DNA of 64,000 nt from Lathyrus oleraceus (taxonomy: Eukaryota; Streptophyta; Magnoliopsida; Fabales; Fabaceae). Position 1 is the first letter of the stretch. Each line of letters opens with the position of its first letter. Location: assembly GCF_024323335.1 (NCBI RefSeq), contig NC_066581.1, positions 226,626,539 through 226,690,538 of the forward strand, written 5' to 3'. This document shows positions 20,205 to 34,800 of this stretch, in pieces. The position numbers and the translations under genes were made by a program. The notes beneath the pieces are model-generated. The model searched no databases and was not told where the DNA came from. It worked only from the letters and a program-made list of their open reading frames with translations.

Positions 20205-23200
20205 TGTAACACCTCAAAATTTGCCCTCCTCTCTTGGGACTAGCATAACATATTACATATCATTTTTAGGTCATTAGGCATTGCATATTGCATATCATGT
20301 GGTGACATTGTGCAAATCATTCTCCCAAGTCTTGATCAGAAGATAGGAGGTTATGTGCAAGCTAGGGTTTCATTGGACTGGTCATTAATCATCTGAGGAT
20401 GTGGAGGTCCAAATTAGGGTTTCATGATTCTCAAAGGAGATTAGTCTTCATCTTGATTACAATGATTCATCATCATCATCATGGTTTGACATCATCAAGT
20501 GTTGAAGCAGATTCCTTGAGATTAGGGTTTTGACCACTGGTCAACCCTAATCAGTTGCATTGGGCCAATCAGGGCATGATCAGGAGATGGGGTCTATGAG
20601 GTATATGGGGATCATTATTTGGTTATATGGAGATTATTGAGGCTAGGGTTTCATCCTTGGTCCATTTCATCAGAAAATTAGGGCTCAGTTTGATCTATGC
20701 ATTGCCAAATTCATCTATCAGTTGAAAAAGTCAACTGTGGTCAACTGTGCTTGATTTGATGGATTTGGAGGTGGGAGAGAGTTGGATACACTTCATTCAT
20801 GTTGGAACAAGTGTTATTTGACATTTCAAAGCTCAAGAATGGAGAAAATCAAGTCAGGACAAAAATTGCCAAAAATAGAAAGTGACTTGTAATGGAAGTT
20901 TCCAAAAATGGAAAGTTTTTCACCATAAAATTACATGTCCAAGGCAGCTTCAAATGAAAATTTGTTCAACATGAAAGTTGTAGATCTTGGTCTCAACTTT
21001 CCAAAAAGTCCAAGAACTTGAAATTCCCATGTATGGTTGGCAAGTTATGGTCCATTCAATTTCAAAAATGACCCATAATCAAAGTGGCATAACTTCCACA
21101 TGGAGTGTCCAAATTGAGTGATCTTTTTATGTGCAAACTCCATTTGACATGTACTTTCATGGTGCATAATTGGAATTCATCAAAAATGGTCAATGCAAAA
21201 AGTCAATTTTCAAGTGTACAGTTAAAAATCCAAGGGCAAAATGGTCCAAGTTGAGAAATAATTGGAATTTTGGCATGGGAGTTTTTGCAACACCTCACAA
21301 ATGCAAATTAGAAATTGTTTCAACTGTCATGAATTTTCAAAGTCCAATATTTGACTAAGTCATTTTGGAATTGCACTTGAAATTGCATATTTTGGCATAG
21401 CATGTTGAAAATGAAAATTACAAAGCCAATTGCCATGAGACAAGTTGCAACACATCACAAATGGAATTTGGAGAGTGTGTGAGCTGTCATACAGCTGTCA
21501 TGGGCCCCAGGGTGAAAAGACATTTTTGCCCTTGCTTTGTAAATTGCACATTAAGATAATTACATCATTTTGGTTAATTTGTGATTAAGAGATGGATTAA
21601 GTGGAAGTATATAACATTAATCATAACTAACTTTGGATCAGAAACACAAATCACAAGAAACTCTAACAACTTTTCCCTCCAATTCTCCAAATTCATCAAG
21701 AACATTCATCAACAAAATTCATTGAAACTTCCTCAAATCTTCATCATTTGGCACGATTTTTGTTTGGTTGATCTTCTACAAGCATAGGCTACAACTGTTT
21801 TGGTGATTTGAAGCAAGAAAGTGTCAAGATCGTGACTGTTCAAAGGAGGTTCAACTATGGCATTTTGAGATTCCTTCCATTTGAAGCTTCCTCGAGCTAA
21901 GACAACTTCTCCTTTCATCTTCCTCGACCTTCATCATCACCTGTTTGAAGCCATAACATCGTGAATCATCCAGAATCACCACTGCCATCACAACAAGGTT
22001 AGAATTCGAAACTCACCGTTGCTTTAATTGTGATGTGCGTTTGAAAGATCGTTGCATGTAGATCGCCGTGATGTGCTTAGTTTTGATTATGATTAACTGT
22101 AGAGAGAGATATCATGCTTCGAATGTTTGAATGTGAAACCTAAAATGATCGATCCGTGCGCTATGTTAGGAATTAGGTGAAACTAGTTGTGTATTCGTGA
22201 TCCTCTTGCTTAGACCTTTCCAATGGTTACCTGCTTGTGAATTTTCATGGAGTTTGGATGTTCATGTGTTCTTGCAATTTCTGGAAGGTTGATGATGAAT
22301 TTCTGGAAAATAAGCTTGTTTGATCCATTTGTACCGCGTGCATTTTTGAATCTTTATTTCCCTCCGCTCCTAGCCAATCAGCGCATGACACCGCATTAAT
22401 GTGCAGCGCGGTCGTTTTGGTCCTTGGAAGCGTATTTACAGGATTGCCACTGAATCCATTTAATTAATTAAAACACTTAAATAATTATTTCAAAAAATTA
22501 ACAAACCTTTAAAAAATCATAAAAAATTAATTATTAATCCAAAAATAGTGAGACTTTTTTTGATAGATCCCAAATTCTATCTAGTTTTTTATAGGCATGG
22601 TAACATAAGTTGTGCATGGAGAAATGTTGACCTGGCCTATTGATCTTTGACTTGTGTATAATTTTTGCATGTTTTGCCATTTTCATCATGAAATGCTCAT
22701 ACATTTAAAGAAATGATTGAAAATTTTTGTGCTCATTCTGGACTCATTGATAGTGATTTCCATGTAAAGTTTATGATTTTTGGATACCTGGTGTTTGAGA
22801 TATGATTTTTTGAATCTAGGTGTGACAATTTGTGTCACACCTAGCTAGGTCAACTTTCTGAATTTATTTGCATGACCTATGATTGTTTGATTGCTCCAAT
22901 TTTTTGCATGAATGATCATTGATATGTCAAGATAACATGTGAATTTTGTTGGGATTTTTGGTTGCATTTTTAAATTGATTGATAATTTTCTTCACTGTTG
23001 GCTCATTTGGTAACATTGTGTGATACATGTTGGTATATCTTTTGTGAAATTCTCATATGGTTTTGGATGAATGTGAAATTTGGTGTGCTGATTGTAGATA
23101 CATTGTAGGACATCATGCTTTTGGTCCCATTCATTTCTAATATGTTGTCACTGTTTTGTGAATTTTTGAAGTGAATGCATGTGTTGGTGCTATGAATTGG

Positions 23201-25177
23201 CTTGAATAATTGTGTCTGGATTTCTTGATTTTCATTGACCTAATTTCTTTTGTCCAATTGAGCTGAAAATTGACATGCTATACCTTGAGTGTGCCCTGTT
23301 TAGGTGTGAATTATTTGAGGATTTTTGGAATTGTTTTGGTATGCTTTTGAGTGAAATAGTTCTGTTTGGTCATTTGAAGTTGCAAATTGCATGATTGATA
23401 TTAAATTGTGCATGAATTGATAATGGTGAATGATATGAGCATGGGACCAATTGCATTTGTTTTTTAATTGTTTTAAGTTGATTTTGGATTGGTTTTACTT
23501 GCTGTTTAGATTTTTTTCTTCCTTTTGGACCCTAGGCTTGGCCTAGGGGTCTAGTTTCTCACATTTGGTTTGACTTTTCAGGTTAAAAGTGCAAAAGGCT
23601 TAAGGAGAGAAATGGAAATTGAAAATTGAATTTGTTTGATGTTGTGAACTAATTTGAATTTGTTTTGTAGGTTGTGAAGCTTGGGCTTGAGCTTATAGCT
23701 TGCACTTGTGTGCATTAAATTGTGTTGTCTGTATAGATTAACATTTGCTGTTTACTGTTGGTTTGTCTGAGTACTGATGATACTTGATTGATTTCAGGTA
23801 CATTTAGTCGCTTACAGTTCTTTAAGAACTTGCTTGCTGCTGCTTGGTTTTTAAACCACTTGAGGTAGGACTTCTATTCTTCATGTAGTCTGGAAGACCT
23901 GGCCTGTTACTTGGCCAGGCAACTGTCTGAAGTCCTCCTTAAGAGGCGATGTTTGTGGTTGTTTACATTTGTGCCAAGCAGGTAAAGACCTCTATGAGGC
24001 AATTGGTGGATCAAAGGGATATGCAATCTATCCCCCACTATTCTGTGAGTCGTCCCCTGCTCACACGGCTGTGTGTTGATGCATTGGGACACAAACCCAA
24101 GATCTTGTGCTGTTGCACGATCGAGTCAGAGTCTTTGAGCGTAGAAGGGTCCCTCCATTCTGGACCCACGCTCCTTTGTCTGAAGCTCTCCCTGGTCAGG
24201 GATAAGAGCTGTGAAGTCTAATCTTCACTCACCTTTCATCTGCTTCACCTTAGCCCCGCAATGGCAAGGTTAAGAGCGAATACTACCCATGTACAGATGA
24301 CTTGCTTCGGCAGTCAAACCCATTGTTTGAGCCTCACTTGACTGGTTATAGTGTGTGCTTTGTGAATATTTGTTTGCTCTGTTTGCTTGTATGCTTGTAT
24401 GCTTGCTTTCTTCCTGGATAGGATTAGCTTGCAGTTGTGCAAGTAGGTAGAAACCTCAACGTAGGGCAATGATGCATGACAACACTAGGCTCGAGTACAA
24501 CTCCCTGGTAGTGTGTCTTCCCTTGGTTTCTGGATAGATTTTCTTTCCCTTTCGGGGGAACTACATCGCCCTGATCCTCGTTCCAGACGAGGTATGTAGG
24601 CAGGAGACCGTGCGAGGTCTCTCCGGGCACTTTTTTTTCTTTTTTGTGTGTGTTTACTTGTTATCTTCTTGTGTGTCAGGATATGGACGTAAGCCCAGCG
24701 ATTGGCTGTACGTATCCTGATTGTATTTGTTTGGTTCGGAAGCTGACGTAATTCCATCGAGTGGTTGTCGGGTTCCAGGTTTGCCTGTGGGTGTGTGTCT
24801 TGTTTGGCGTGCGTAAGCCGAACTACGGCAACTCTGATTCTCGTTCCAGACGAGATACGTAGGCATAGGATGCGATGTCCTATCGAGCTCTCTTCCTCTT
24901 AACCCCACCTGTGTTGTCTTCGGTGCGTGTGTGTGTGATGTTTAGCAACCTTTTCTTTTCTAGAGCGTGGATCCCGTCGAGTACGACGGACGTGAGGGGT
25001 GCTAATACCTTCCCCTTGCGTAACCGACTCCCTTACCCTTTCTCTTTGGTCGCGAGACCATTTCCTTTCCAGGTTTCTCTGAGCGTTTCCTTTCCCTATC
25101 TTGGGATAAATAACGCGCAGTGGCGGCTCTGTGTTGTTTTTGTTTCAGCCCGCCGGTTGTTTTTCGCGGATGCGACA
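20205..25177 (+). repeat. Element A 3' LTR (4973 bp)
   Basis: Same length and content as the 5' LTR, about 0.5% different. Two offsetting 1-bp indels lie near 24632 (extra T) and 24955 (missing G). TATA is at 21608-21614, the GAGTAC hairpin at 24974-24989 and the PBS-like tggcggctctg at 25121-25131. Confidence 0.95.
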
Positions 25178-25182
25178 GAGAT
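25178..25182. other. Target-site duplication of element A, right copy (GAGAT)
   Basis: Matches 5165-5169; element B's LTR resumes immediately after it. Confidence 0.97.
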
Positions 25183-28100
25183 AAGGGATAAGAAACAAGA
25201 CCACAAATGGAGTTCCTCTCTTGAGATCATATTGATGATCCAAGTAGCTCCCATCTTTTGGAACAAGCAATCACAATAATAGTAAGCTCAAGCAATCAAC
25301 AATCAATTTAGCTCTTGGAAAGTTCCTCAATGGCCCTTAGATCTCTCTCTCTTAGAAGCTCATGGCAATGGTTCCTCACTTAGGCTCAATGTTGGAATCC
25401 CTAGCACAAGAACACACACATTAAAAAAGTTCCATCAAACAATCAAGAATGAACAAGAAGGAGTTTAGAAAGTTGGTCCTTTCAAATTCCTCTTCAACAT
25501 TTATAGCATTCTAAAGGCCCAATGCCTAGCTGCTCTTTGACTTTTATAGCATTCTAAAGGCCCAATGCCTAGTTGCTCTTTGACTCCAAATTTGCATAGG
25601 TAAAGTCCTAAAGTCTAAGTCCATTTGTCCATTTCTTTGCATTTGGTCCACAACAAACAAAACAAAACACAAGCACAATGATATATACACAATTATGTGC
25701 TCAAGTGCGAAAAGACAAATTGCATTAACATAAACATGTGCTCAAATGAGCAAAGGGAAAAGCAAATGAATAATATGTACAAGAATAGTAAATTGGATAA
25801 ATGTAAAGAGCAAGAGTTAAATGTTAATGGTTAATGTTTAATGTTAGTAGTTAGTGTGCCATAAGGCAAATTTAGCGCTATGTTAAGCAATCGTAATTGG
25901 ACTTATGTAGAAGTCACAACTATCTGAGGCCGGTCAATAATAATGTAGGCAACAACATAAGTTAGAAGTCTTGATTAGTGAACCAAGTTCCAACAACTTG
26001 CCATGCCAAAAAGAAGATGAGAAATGATCTTGTATTGGTTTAAGTCCTTTGCATGATTTAGAAAGCAATTTATCCTTAATGCAAAGCCATTCACTTGATC
26101 ATTTGATCAAGATGAATTAGATTTGAATCAAGGAAGATTAAACCTCCCTAATCAATACTAACTTATCAACCTTTAACTCATTGATCAAAAAGAAAAGAAG
26201 AAGAAGAAGATGAAGAAGATGGATAATGGAAATGAAGAAAATAAAGTGCATCAAATGAAAAGGAATGTACCAATCCATAAATGTTGACCAAAGATAGGGA
26301 GGATCAAGGTCAAACCATCAAAAACAGAAGTAAGATGAAGATTGAATGTCAAGAAATAAACAAAATATTTTTGGCATTTTTAATATTTGAAAATAAACTT
26401 GAATTAAAATATTAAAGAAAGGTCAAACTTCAGAATCACTTCAAATCAACTTTGAAAAGTCCAAGTGAATTATCCAAAGTTCAACAAGGTCAAACAAAGT
26501 TTGACAAAAAATTTCAGCATTTTTAAAAGTCAGAAACTATTTTTAATCAATTAAAAATGAATAAAAATAACCTAATTGAACTAAAATCTCAAATAAATCT
26601 CAAATTAATTAAAAAATTGATGAGAATATTTTTTATAGATCCATCATCATTCAAAGAGGTTAGGAAAATATTTTTGTATTTTTTGAATATCAAAAACTAT
26701 TTAAAATGAATTAAAAATAACCAAAAAAGAGAAAATTCACAAAAAATATCAAATGATGAAATAAATAATATTAAAAATCATTTTTAGAAACTAGAATTAA
26801 AAAGAGAAATAATGCAATTGGTCCCATATTTTTTGGAATTAAAATGAGAGAGTTATGAATTTTTGAAATAAAAGGAAATAAAGAAAATAAAATCAGAAAT
26901 AAGAAAATAGCAAAAATCAGGAAGCGTTGGATGGATCCTCATTAATTGACGTGGAAGATCTAATGGTCATGAGCTGCGCGCGCACCATAGTCCAAGGTCA
27001 ATGAGAAACACAATGAATTAAATAAAGTCAATAGATCCAAAGGCCATGATATAAACTGGAAAATGCATCCAACGGCTCAGAATTGATCTCGCAATGAGAC
27101 GGTGGCCAGCGCCACCGTCTTCTCCGGTGAGCTTGCATTTTCCGGCCAAAGTTGCAGGTCATAAAATCTCAACCAAAATGGATGATCCTCATATAATTGG
27201 AAAGCTGGGGTGATATACATCACCCCTGTACCATTAGTTTCTCCTCTAGATCCTCATAGAGAGAGAAATCAGAGAGAGAAACATCATGGTGTTCATACTG
27301 AACTTCATGGATTTGCAAAATTAAGGTTACAATCAAGTTGCCTCTGATGAGAGGACTTCAGCCAAGCATAGAGACACAAGAAACAAGCAATAATTAGGAG
27401 TTTCGATGGAAAAAAGTTTGAACATCAACCTTCTAAATGCAGATCTATGGAGCACAATCCTTCAACACTCTTGCTTGTAGCTTGCTCTGGAGATGGAGAG
27501 GAGATGAGGTCAAGGAATTATAGGTCTGGAAATCAACCAAGGTAGTTGAAATTCAAATCTGAATTTTTAGGAAGAAAGTGATATTTCCTTTAAGTATGGC
27601 TTGGAATAATTTCTGCAGAGCTTCAGGTTGATTCAAGGATGATATTTGAATGAGGCAAGGCATGTATTTATAGCTGAGATGGATGCAAGCAAGTGAAGAA
27701 CTCGTGTGTGCATGAAGTTGGATCCTCCATGCATGGGCCTGTACATGCGCATGTGAGGCCCAAAATCAAGTGCAAATGCAAGCTGATATCGTACCAAATT
27801 GAAATGGACGTGCACTCTGAGTTGCAATGGCTTGTGCATGGAGATTTAACATGAAATGCATAATTGGTCATAAAACTTCAAGTCTTCGAAAATCCCTTTT
27901 GGAAAATCCAAACATAAGAATATGGATAATGGCTGGAAAGGTCTTGACATAAGGAACAAATGTTATGTTGAACAAAAACTCATTTGGAGTGTGGAAATTT
28001 ATGAAAATAGGCCATGAAGTTCAATGCACAAAATATGCTTTTGAGAATTTTGTCAAAATGAACTAACTTCAAGCCCTTCTGTTTTGATGATGCAAGCTCC

Positions 28101-29178
28101 AAATGAAAAAACCTCCAACATCAAAGTTGTAGATATTTTCAAGACAATCAATTTGGACTTAAAGTTTGCGTCATTTGGATTTTTTGATGAAGAAGTTATG
28201 GGCACTTGAAGTTGGACTTTTTTTACAATTCAATGCATTTTGCTCAAAGAGACCTATAATGTTTTGCATTATCACATGTATTTCTTTTGAGATTTTGAAA
28301 TTTTGCTCAACATAACATTTGAAGTATACACAATAAGCTTCCCAATGCATTTGGTTACACCTTAAAATAATAAAAAAAGAATGAGTTATGTTCTTGGGAA
28401 GTTGACCCAAAATTAGGGTTTCAGTCAAAATGACCTATAATGTCTTGGAATGGATGATGACCTTCCATGCATCAAATACAATTTTGATGAACATGAAAGT
28501 TGTTCATATTGTTCTTAAGAATATATTTGCTCTTGGGGTCATCTCCATTTGACCAATACATGAAAAGTTAGGTCTCAGTGCATTTCAAAATAGTTAGATG
28601 AATTGACTGATCAACTTCTCAAGTCTACAACTCATATCTTGATGAATTGATGATTGAGGACACTCAAATAAGTTCAAATATGTACGAAATGACAAATTAA
28701 AGAACTTACCTTGATTGCATTTGACCATGGGCTGGGGTTGCTTTATGAGTTAGGCACACTTGGTACACAGATGAATTAAAGTTTCCTTGGGAACAAACCT
28801 CAAACCCATTGACTTGCTTTGATCAAAATGATGAATTGCGATACTTAGGGAGGCATATTTGATAGATGAGAGCTTTGGGAACCATTGCCATGCTTGCTTT
28901 CATCTTTTTATTGCACAAAGGATCTCCTAGAAGCTTTTGACCTTGTGATTGCTCAAGCTACAAACAAGAAATGTTAGTGACATATTTTTGTGCTTTAGGT
29001 TAGTGAATAAAATGAGAAAAGCAATAATATACAATTCAAGCATGCTTGGTGATCTCAAACCACTCACAAGAGGTCCCACCCAAAGGTAAGGAACCAAGAT
29101 GCTCATGATCCATGAGGCTATGCAAATGTCATGTTATGATGCCATGAGGGATCTTAGGGCCAAAATTGGGGTCTTACA
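25183..29178 (-). repeat. Element B 3' LTR, remaining portion with U3 and promoter
   Basis: Continues the LTR interrupted at 5169 and ends ...GGGGTCTTACA at 29178, which is TGTAAGACCCC in element sense. Contains (A)AAGAAG-type simple repeats near 26190 and a 41-bp duplication near 25495-25580. The U3 of about 1.5 kb ends at the TATA box at 27665-27672. Frames on either strand lack protein homology. Confidence 0.92.
27665..27672 (-). promoter_or_regulatory. TATA box of the element B LTR
   Basis: CTATAAATACATG on the minus strand, about 1.5 kb from the LTR 5' end, close to the equivalent distance in element A. The solo LTR has the same site at 39791-39798. The 5' LTR copy is not in the window, because the Copia cuts that LTR first. 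Confidence 0.65.
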
Positions 29179-29190
29179 GATGCCCCTATT
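29179..29190 (-). other. Polypurine tract of element B
   Basis: AATAGGGGCATC on the minus strand directly before the 3' LTR, nearly identical to element A's PPT. Confidence 0.85.
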
Positions 29191-31894
29191 AAGGTCATTC
29201 TAGCCGGAGAAGTGAAGGTTAAAATCTTTGTCTCGACGAGGTAGAATGGGCTTATATAATAACAAAGAGATGGATTTTGGTCCCTAAGAGACCTCATGAT
29301 GCAAATGTATGTATGCAAACGGTAACACTCTGTGGGGAATATGTGTCCACAAAGGAAGAAAGAAACCAGGAGTAACTGAAAATCCATTGGAGTAATATAC
29401 TCATAAGTGGGACAAAGACTCTAGGGACTTTACTGAGGAGTAAAGGGATAAAAATGCGTGAGCGGGTCACGACTTGAAACTTGCTGAGAGACTCGAAGGA
29501 GATCCATGAAATAAATCAATGGAAGGACTCGAGCTGACTCAAAGATGCATGTATTGGGGAATATGCCAATACAGCAAAAATTATCCGTAACGGATACTTC
29601 GGATAAAAATCCGGACTCAGGCTGGGAGAATCCACTAAGGGACTTCGCTAGGGAAAAATCCAAACAAGACTCCTATGGGGAAGCAACGGGATGAGGTATT
29701 ACCGGTTACTGGGTAATAAGCTCAAAGAGACATGTGATCTGAACACTGGTATAAGGGTGAGAGAACAAAATGCTCGGGAAGAATGAATATCTAAGACCGA
29801 CATAAAGGTGAGAGATATCAACATCCGAAATCATCTGAGGAAGACCTAAAAAGGTATACTTCAGCTCAGGAAAATCTAACTCCGTAAGGGACAAAAAGTC
29901 ATAATAGGGAGCAGGGAGGAGGGCACACCAGGGATACCGGTTACTGGGCATATAATAGGCGACCAACCAAAGCGTGAATTGGGAAATATTACCAAGACAC
30001 TCATCATCCAAAAGAGGGCTAAAAGCAAACTCGATTATAGGATGGACATTCGATTCCATGAAAAGGGATACGAATCTTACTCGACTGGGGAAGAACAAAA
30101 GACTTCGACCAAAGAGCGCATGAGATATATTATCTATTACCGTCAGAACGTAGATAGCATACTCGCATGGAAGATTATCCACAACCGGCTACTGGGTTAA
30201 TAAAGGATAAATCGACCGAAAAGACAAGACATCAGGATACCGAATACTAGGTATATAACGATGACCAATCCAGGGGAGAAACGTTCATTACCAACAAAGG
30301 GTAAATGAGAGATGACTTACTGGGGATATATTGACAAAGGCAACGATCCAGGAGGCATATCACCGGTTACTAGGAGATATGCTCAAAAAGGGGTGAAGGA
30401 ATATCAATACCGAATATTGGATAAAGATAACCGTCAAGGAAGGGATTACATCTACCGGATACTGGATAGAAAACCAAAGAAATGGGACTTACCGACATAA
30501 GGGTAGAAGATCATAGACTCCGCCGGGGAAAAGATGGATAATTACTAGTTAATGAGCAACTATTCATCTAGACCACGGGGAAGCGCAGGAAGCAGACACA
30601 AGAGGCCAATCTAGGATCAAACTAGAGAGGAAAAATGAAACAAGACTTGTCCCTATGAGGATATAACTCAATGGGGAATTCCATCCCAATATATGTGTTG
30701 GGAGGAAACAGAAACAACCATCATCAACGAGGACATAACTCTGTGGGGACTGTGGAGGAAAGGATAAACACTTTTTGCTTATGGGGCTGACTCTATATGG
30801 AGAGATCAATCACCAACATCTGCTTGGGGAAACATAATACCCTCAAACAAGAGAAAACAACCAAAGATATATGGCAAATAATGCGACATGAATATTTGAA
30901 TGTTATCACTCTGCATATATGCATGGTTTATGTATGATGAATGCTGACAAACAGACATTTCTAACACAAACAGGTCCGACGAACAATACACAAACATCCG
31001 GTACTACATCTCAAGAGAGAAAGCTAGGACAACAAAGATCTCTGTAGGGGAATGAGCATCAGTCATTCCAGTTGAGAATATGATCATGGTGACTTCACTG
31101 GGGAAACTATCCAAGGGGATGATGGATCCTTGTGGGGATAAAAACACCAATCAGAAGCTTCCAAGGATCAACCAAATATTATCCCTACCCAGGATCTCAT
31201 CTGCTGGGGAGGAAAAGGGAGCTGCATATCTTTAACACACACTCTGCTCGGGAGAGGAAACCACAAAAGGTTCCGGAGGAAGAGGATACAAACATGCCAG
31301 GAATATGAACAAATGTCTTACCCTGTCGAGAATCCTACCATCCTTGGGAGAGCACTGAAGATATACCCAGTATTCTTTCATCATTGTGAATGTTCACTAT
31401 GTTTAAAAACATGCAAAACATTTGTTAAATAGAAACAAATAAGAGTGTAAATAATTGGATAAATGCTCAAATTTATTTGATGGAATGGTGGTCTGCAAAT
31501 GGCAAGACTCCATAGATCTTTACAAATTTGAAATTGGTGATATATATTGGAAAAAAAAGGGCTACATTGAACATAATGACCATTTCTCCACCAATTCTGA
31601 ATCCGATGTATTTGAAGCTTTGGTTGATGATGAATGAACGGGAATCTCTGACGGATGACAGTTTGGTAGAACAAAGTCTTGTCAGGATGCAGTTACTTGC
31701 CAAATCCCTATTTTTTTGCCTAGATTGCCCCAGACTGAGGTACTCAATCTAGCGGGATACATATATTCAACTTTTTTTATGTCTCTAACTTTTGCCTGGA
31801 TCGCCCTTTCAGGTTTTCAATCCATTGAGACGCTCATTTTTGCCTAAGCCGCCTTTTTGAGTTTTCAACTTAGCGAGCTATTCTGTTTTTATCT
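29191..31894 (-). other. Long repetitive 3' UTR of element B
   Basis: 2.7 kb between integrase and PPT without coding homology. On the plus strand it shows recurring GATACCGGTTACTGGG(T/C)A and related units (29700-30450). Between 29641 and 31255 it has about ten ACTCTGCTGGGGA-like units, i.e. PBS-complement motifs in element sense. The 158-codon antisense and 73-codon plus frames here have no recognisable domains. Confidence 0.75.
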
Positions 31895-34800
31895 TTAGGC
31901 GAAGTATTTCTTGACTGCATCTGAATTCACAGGACGAGTGAAATCCTCCCCATTCATAGTTGTAAGTATCAATGCACTGCCTGAAAAGGCTCTCTTAACA
32001 ACATATGGACCTTCATAGTTTGGAGTCCACTTGCCCCTGGAATCGGGTGCGAAAGACAAGACTTTCTTAAGCACAAGGTCACCTTCTCGAAACACACGAG
32101 GCTTGACCTTCTTATCAAAGGCTTTCTTCATCCTTTGCTGATATAACTGACCATGACACATGGCAGTCAATCTCTTCTCTTCTATCAAATTCAGCTGGTC
32201 ATGGCGACTCTGAACCCATTCAGCATCAACCAACTAGGCTTCCATCAAGACTCTCATTGATGGGATCTCCACCTCTACTGGGAGCACAACCTCCATGCCA
32301 TAAACAAGAGAGAAAGGGGTTGCCCCTGTTGAAGTGCGGACAGAAGTACGATATCCATGCAAAGCGAATGGCAGCATCTCATGCCAATCTTTATAGGTAA
32401 CAACCATCTTCTGGATAATTCTTTTGATATTCTTATTAGCAGCTTCAACAGCCCCATTCATCTTGGGTCTGTAAGGAGAAGAATTATGATGTGCTATCTT
32501 GAACTCGCTACACAACTCCTTCATCATTTTGTTGTTCAAGTTTGATCCATTATCAGTAATGATCTTATCTGGCACACCATACCGGCATATGAGTTGATTC
32601 TTGATAAATTTTACGACCACCTGTCGGGTGACGCTTGCATATGATGCCGCTTCAACCCATTTGGTGAAGTAATCAATTCCTACGAGAATAAATCTGTGAC
32701 CATTGGACACTTTCGGTTCTATCATGCCAATCATGTCGATTCCCCACATGGAGAAAGGCCATGGGGATGAAATCACATTCAGAAGTGTCGGAGGAATATG
32801 AATCTTATCCGTGTAGATCTGATACTTATGGCATCTCTTCACATATTTGCAGCAGTCAGACTCCATTGTTAGCCAATAGTAGCCTGTTCTCAACATCTTT
32901 CTAGCCATGGCATGTCCATTGGAATGAGTACCAAATGAACCCTCATGGACCTCAGTCATTAACAGGTATCCTCCGTGTCTATCCACGCATCTGAGCAACA
33001 CCATATCAAAATTTCTCTTATAAAGCACATCGCCATTGAGGTAGAAACTGCCTGACAATCTCCTCAAAGTCTTCCTATCTTTCACAGATGCCCCAGGCGG
33101 GTAAATCTGGCTCTGAAGGAAACACTTGATATCATAATACCACGACTTATCATCTTTTACTTCTTCAACTGCAAATACATGAGCTGGTCTATCCAAGCGC
33201 ATCACAGTGATATTGGGGACTTCATTCCAAAGTTTGACCACAATCATCGAAGCAAGTGTAGCGAGAGTGTCTTCCATCCGATTCTCGTCTCGGGGAATAT
33301 GATGGAAGTCAACCTCAGTAAAGAACGTTGAAATCCTTCTCGTGTAATCTCTGTATGGGATGAGACCAGGCTGATTCGTTTCCCATTCACCCTTAATCTG
33401 ATTAACAACGAGGGCCGAATCACCATAAACATCAAGATGCTTGATCCTAAGATCAATGCACTCCTCCAATCCCATAATACATGCCTCATACTCAGCCATA
33501 TTATTCGTGCATTTGAAAGTTAACCTTGCTGTAAACGGAAAATGTGCGCCCTGAGGAGTAATAATCACTGCCCCAATACCATTTCCATATTGATTTACAG
33601 CGCCATCAAACACCATACTCCATCTGGAACCAGGCTCTGGCCCTTCATCGAGTGTAGGCTCATCGCAATCTTTGATTTTCAAATACAGAATCTCCTCATC
33701 TAGGAAGTCGTATTGCACTGATTGATAATCCTCTATTGGTTGATGTGCCAAGTGGTCAGCCAAGATACTACCTTTAATAGCCTTCTGAGCCCGATACTCA
33801 ATATCATACTCAGATAACAACATCTACCAACGGGCAATTCTCCCAGTTAGAGCAGGCTTCTCAAAGATATACTTGATTGGATCCATTTTGGATATCAACC
33901 AAGTCGTATGATTCAACATATACTGGCGTAAGCGCTTAGCAGCCCAAGCCAAAGCACAACATGTCTTCTCAAGCATTGAGTATCGAGACTCACAATCAGT
34001 AAACTTCTTACTCAGGTAGTAGATGGCATACTCTTTCTTTCCTGATTCGTCCTGCTGACCAAGGACACAACCCATTGAGTCTTCAAGAACTGTCAGATAC
34101 ATAATCAATGGTCTTCCTTCCACAGGCGGAGACAGAATCGGAGGTTCAGACAAATACTCTTTAATGTTGTCAAAAGCCTTTTGGAAATCCTCGGTCCAAT
34201 TATGAGACTGATCTTTCCGGAGGAGCTTGAATATTGGTGCACATGTGGCAGTCATGTGGGAAATGAACCTGGAAATATAATTCAAGCGGCCAAGAAAACC
34301 TCAGACTTGCTTCTCAGTTTTAGGCGCATGCATCTCTTGTATTGCTTTGACCTTTGCAGGATCAACCTTAATACCTCTTTCGCTGACAATGAAGCCCAAT
34401 AACTTGCCGGAACGGACTCCAAATGTACACTTGTTGGGATTCAGACGAAGCTTGTACTTCCTCAAACGCTGAAAAAGCTTCAACAGGTGCTCTACATGTT
34501 CAACTTCCATTCTTGACTTAGCAATCATATCATCAATATATACCTCGATCTTCTTGTGCATCATAGCATGAAACAAGGTAGTCATAGCTCGTTGATACGT
34601 GGCTCCGGCGTTCTTCAAACCGAAAGGCATCACTTGATAACAGAATGTTCCCCAAGGTGTGATGAATGTTGTCTTCTCCATATCCTCGGGTGCCATTTTG
34701 ATTTGATTATATCCGGAAAATCCATCCATAAATGAGAAGACCTTGAATTTAGCTGTATTATCTACCAACATATCAATATGTGGTAGAGGGAAATCATCTT

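Larger units (their letters stand above)
5170..25177 (+). mobile_element. Element A: young non-autonomous Ogre-type element, 20,008 bp
   Basis: Two 4973-bp LTRs flank an internal region (10143-20204) with PBS, leader, ORF1, gag, a gutted pol, a long repetitive 3' UTR and a PPT. By eye the LTRs differ at about 25 substitutions and two 1-bp indels, roughly 0.5%. With the commonly used grass rate of 1.3e-8 per site per year that is about 0.2 million years (rough). Protease, the RT palm and the integrase core are missing, yet the element transposed recently, so trans-supply of enzymes is inferred. It is inserted in element B's 3' LTR. Confidence 0.95.

Noticed and set aside
29706..30182. 158-codon minus-strand frame in the element B 3' UTR
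   Set aside because: Located downstream of the integrase stop within degenerate repeats; no similarity to retroelement or host proteins that I recognise, and no homologue in element A.
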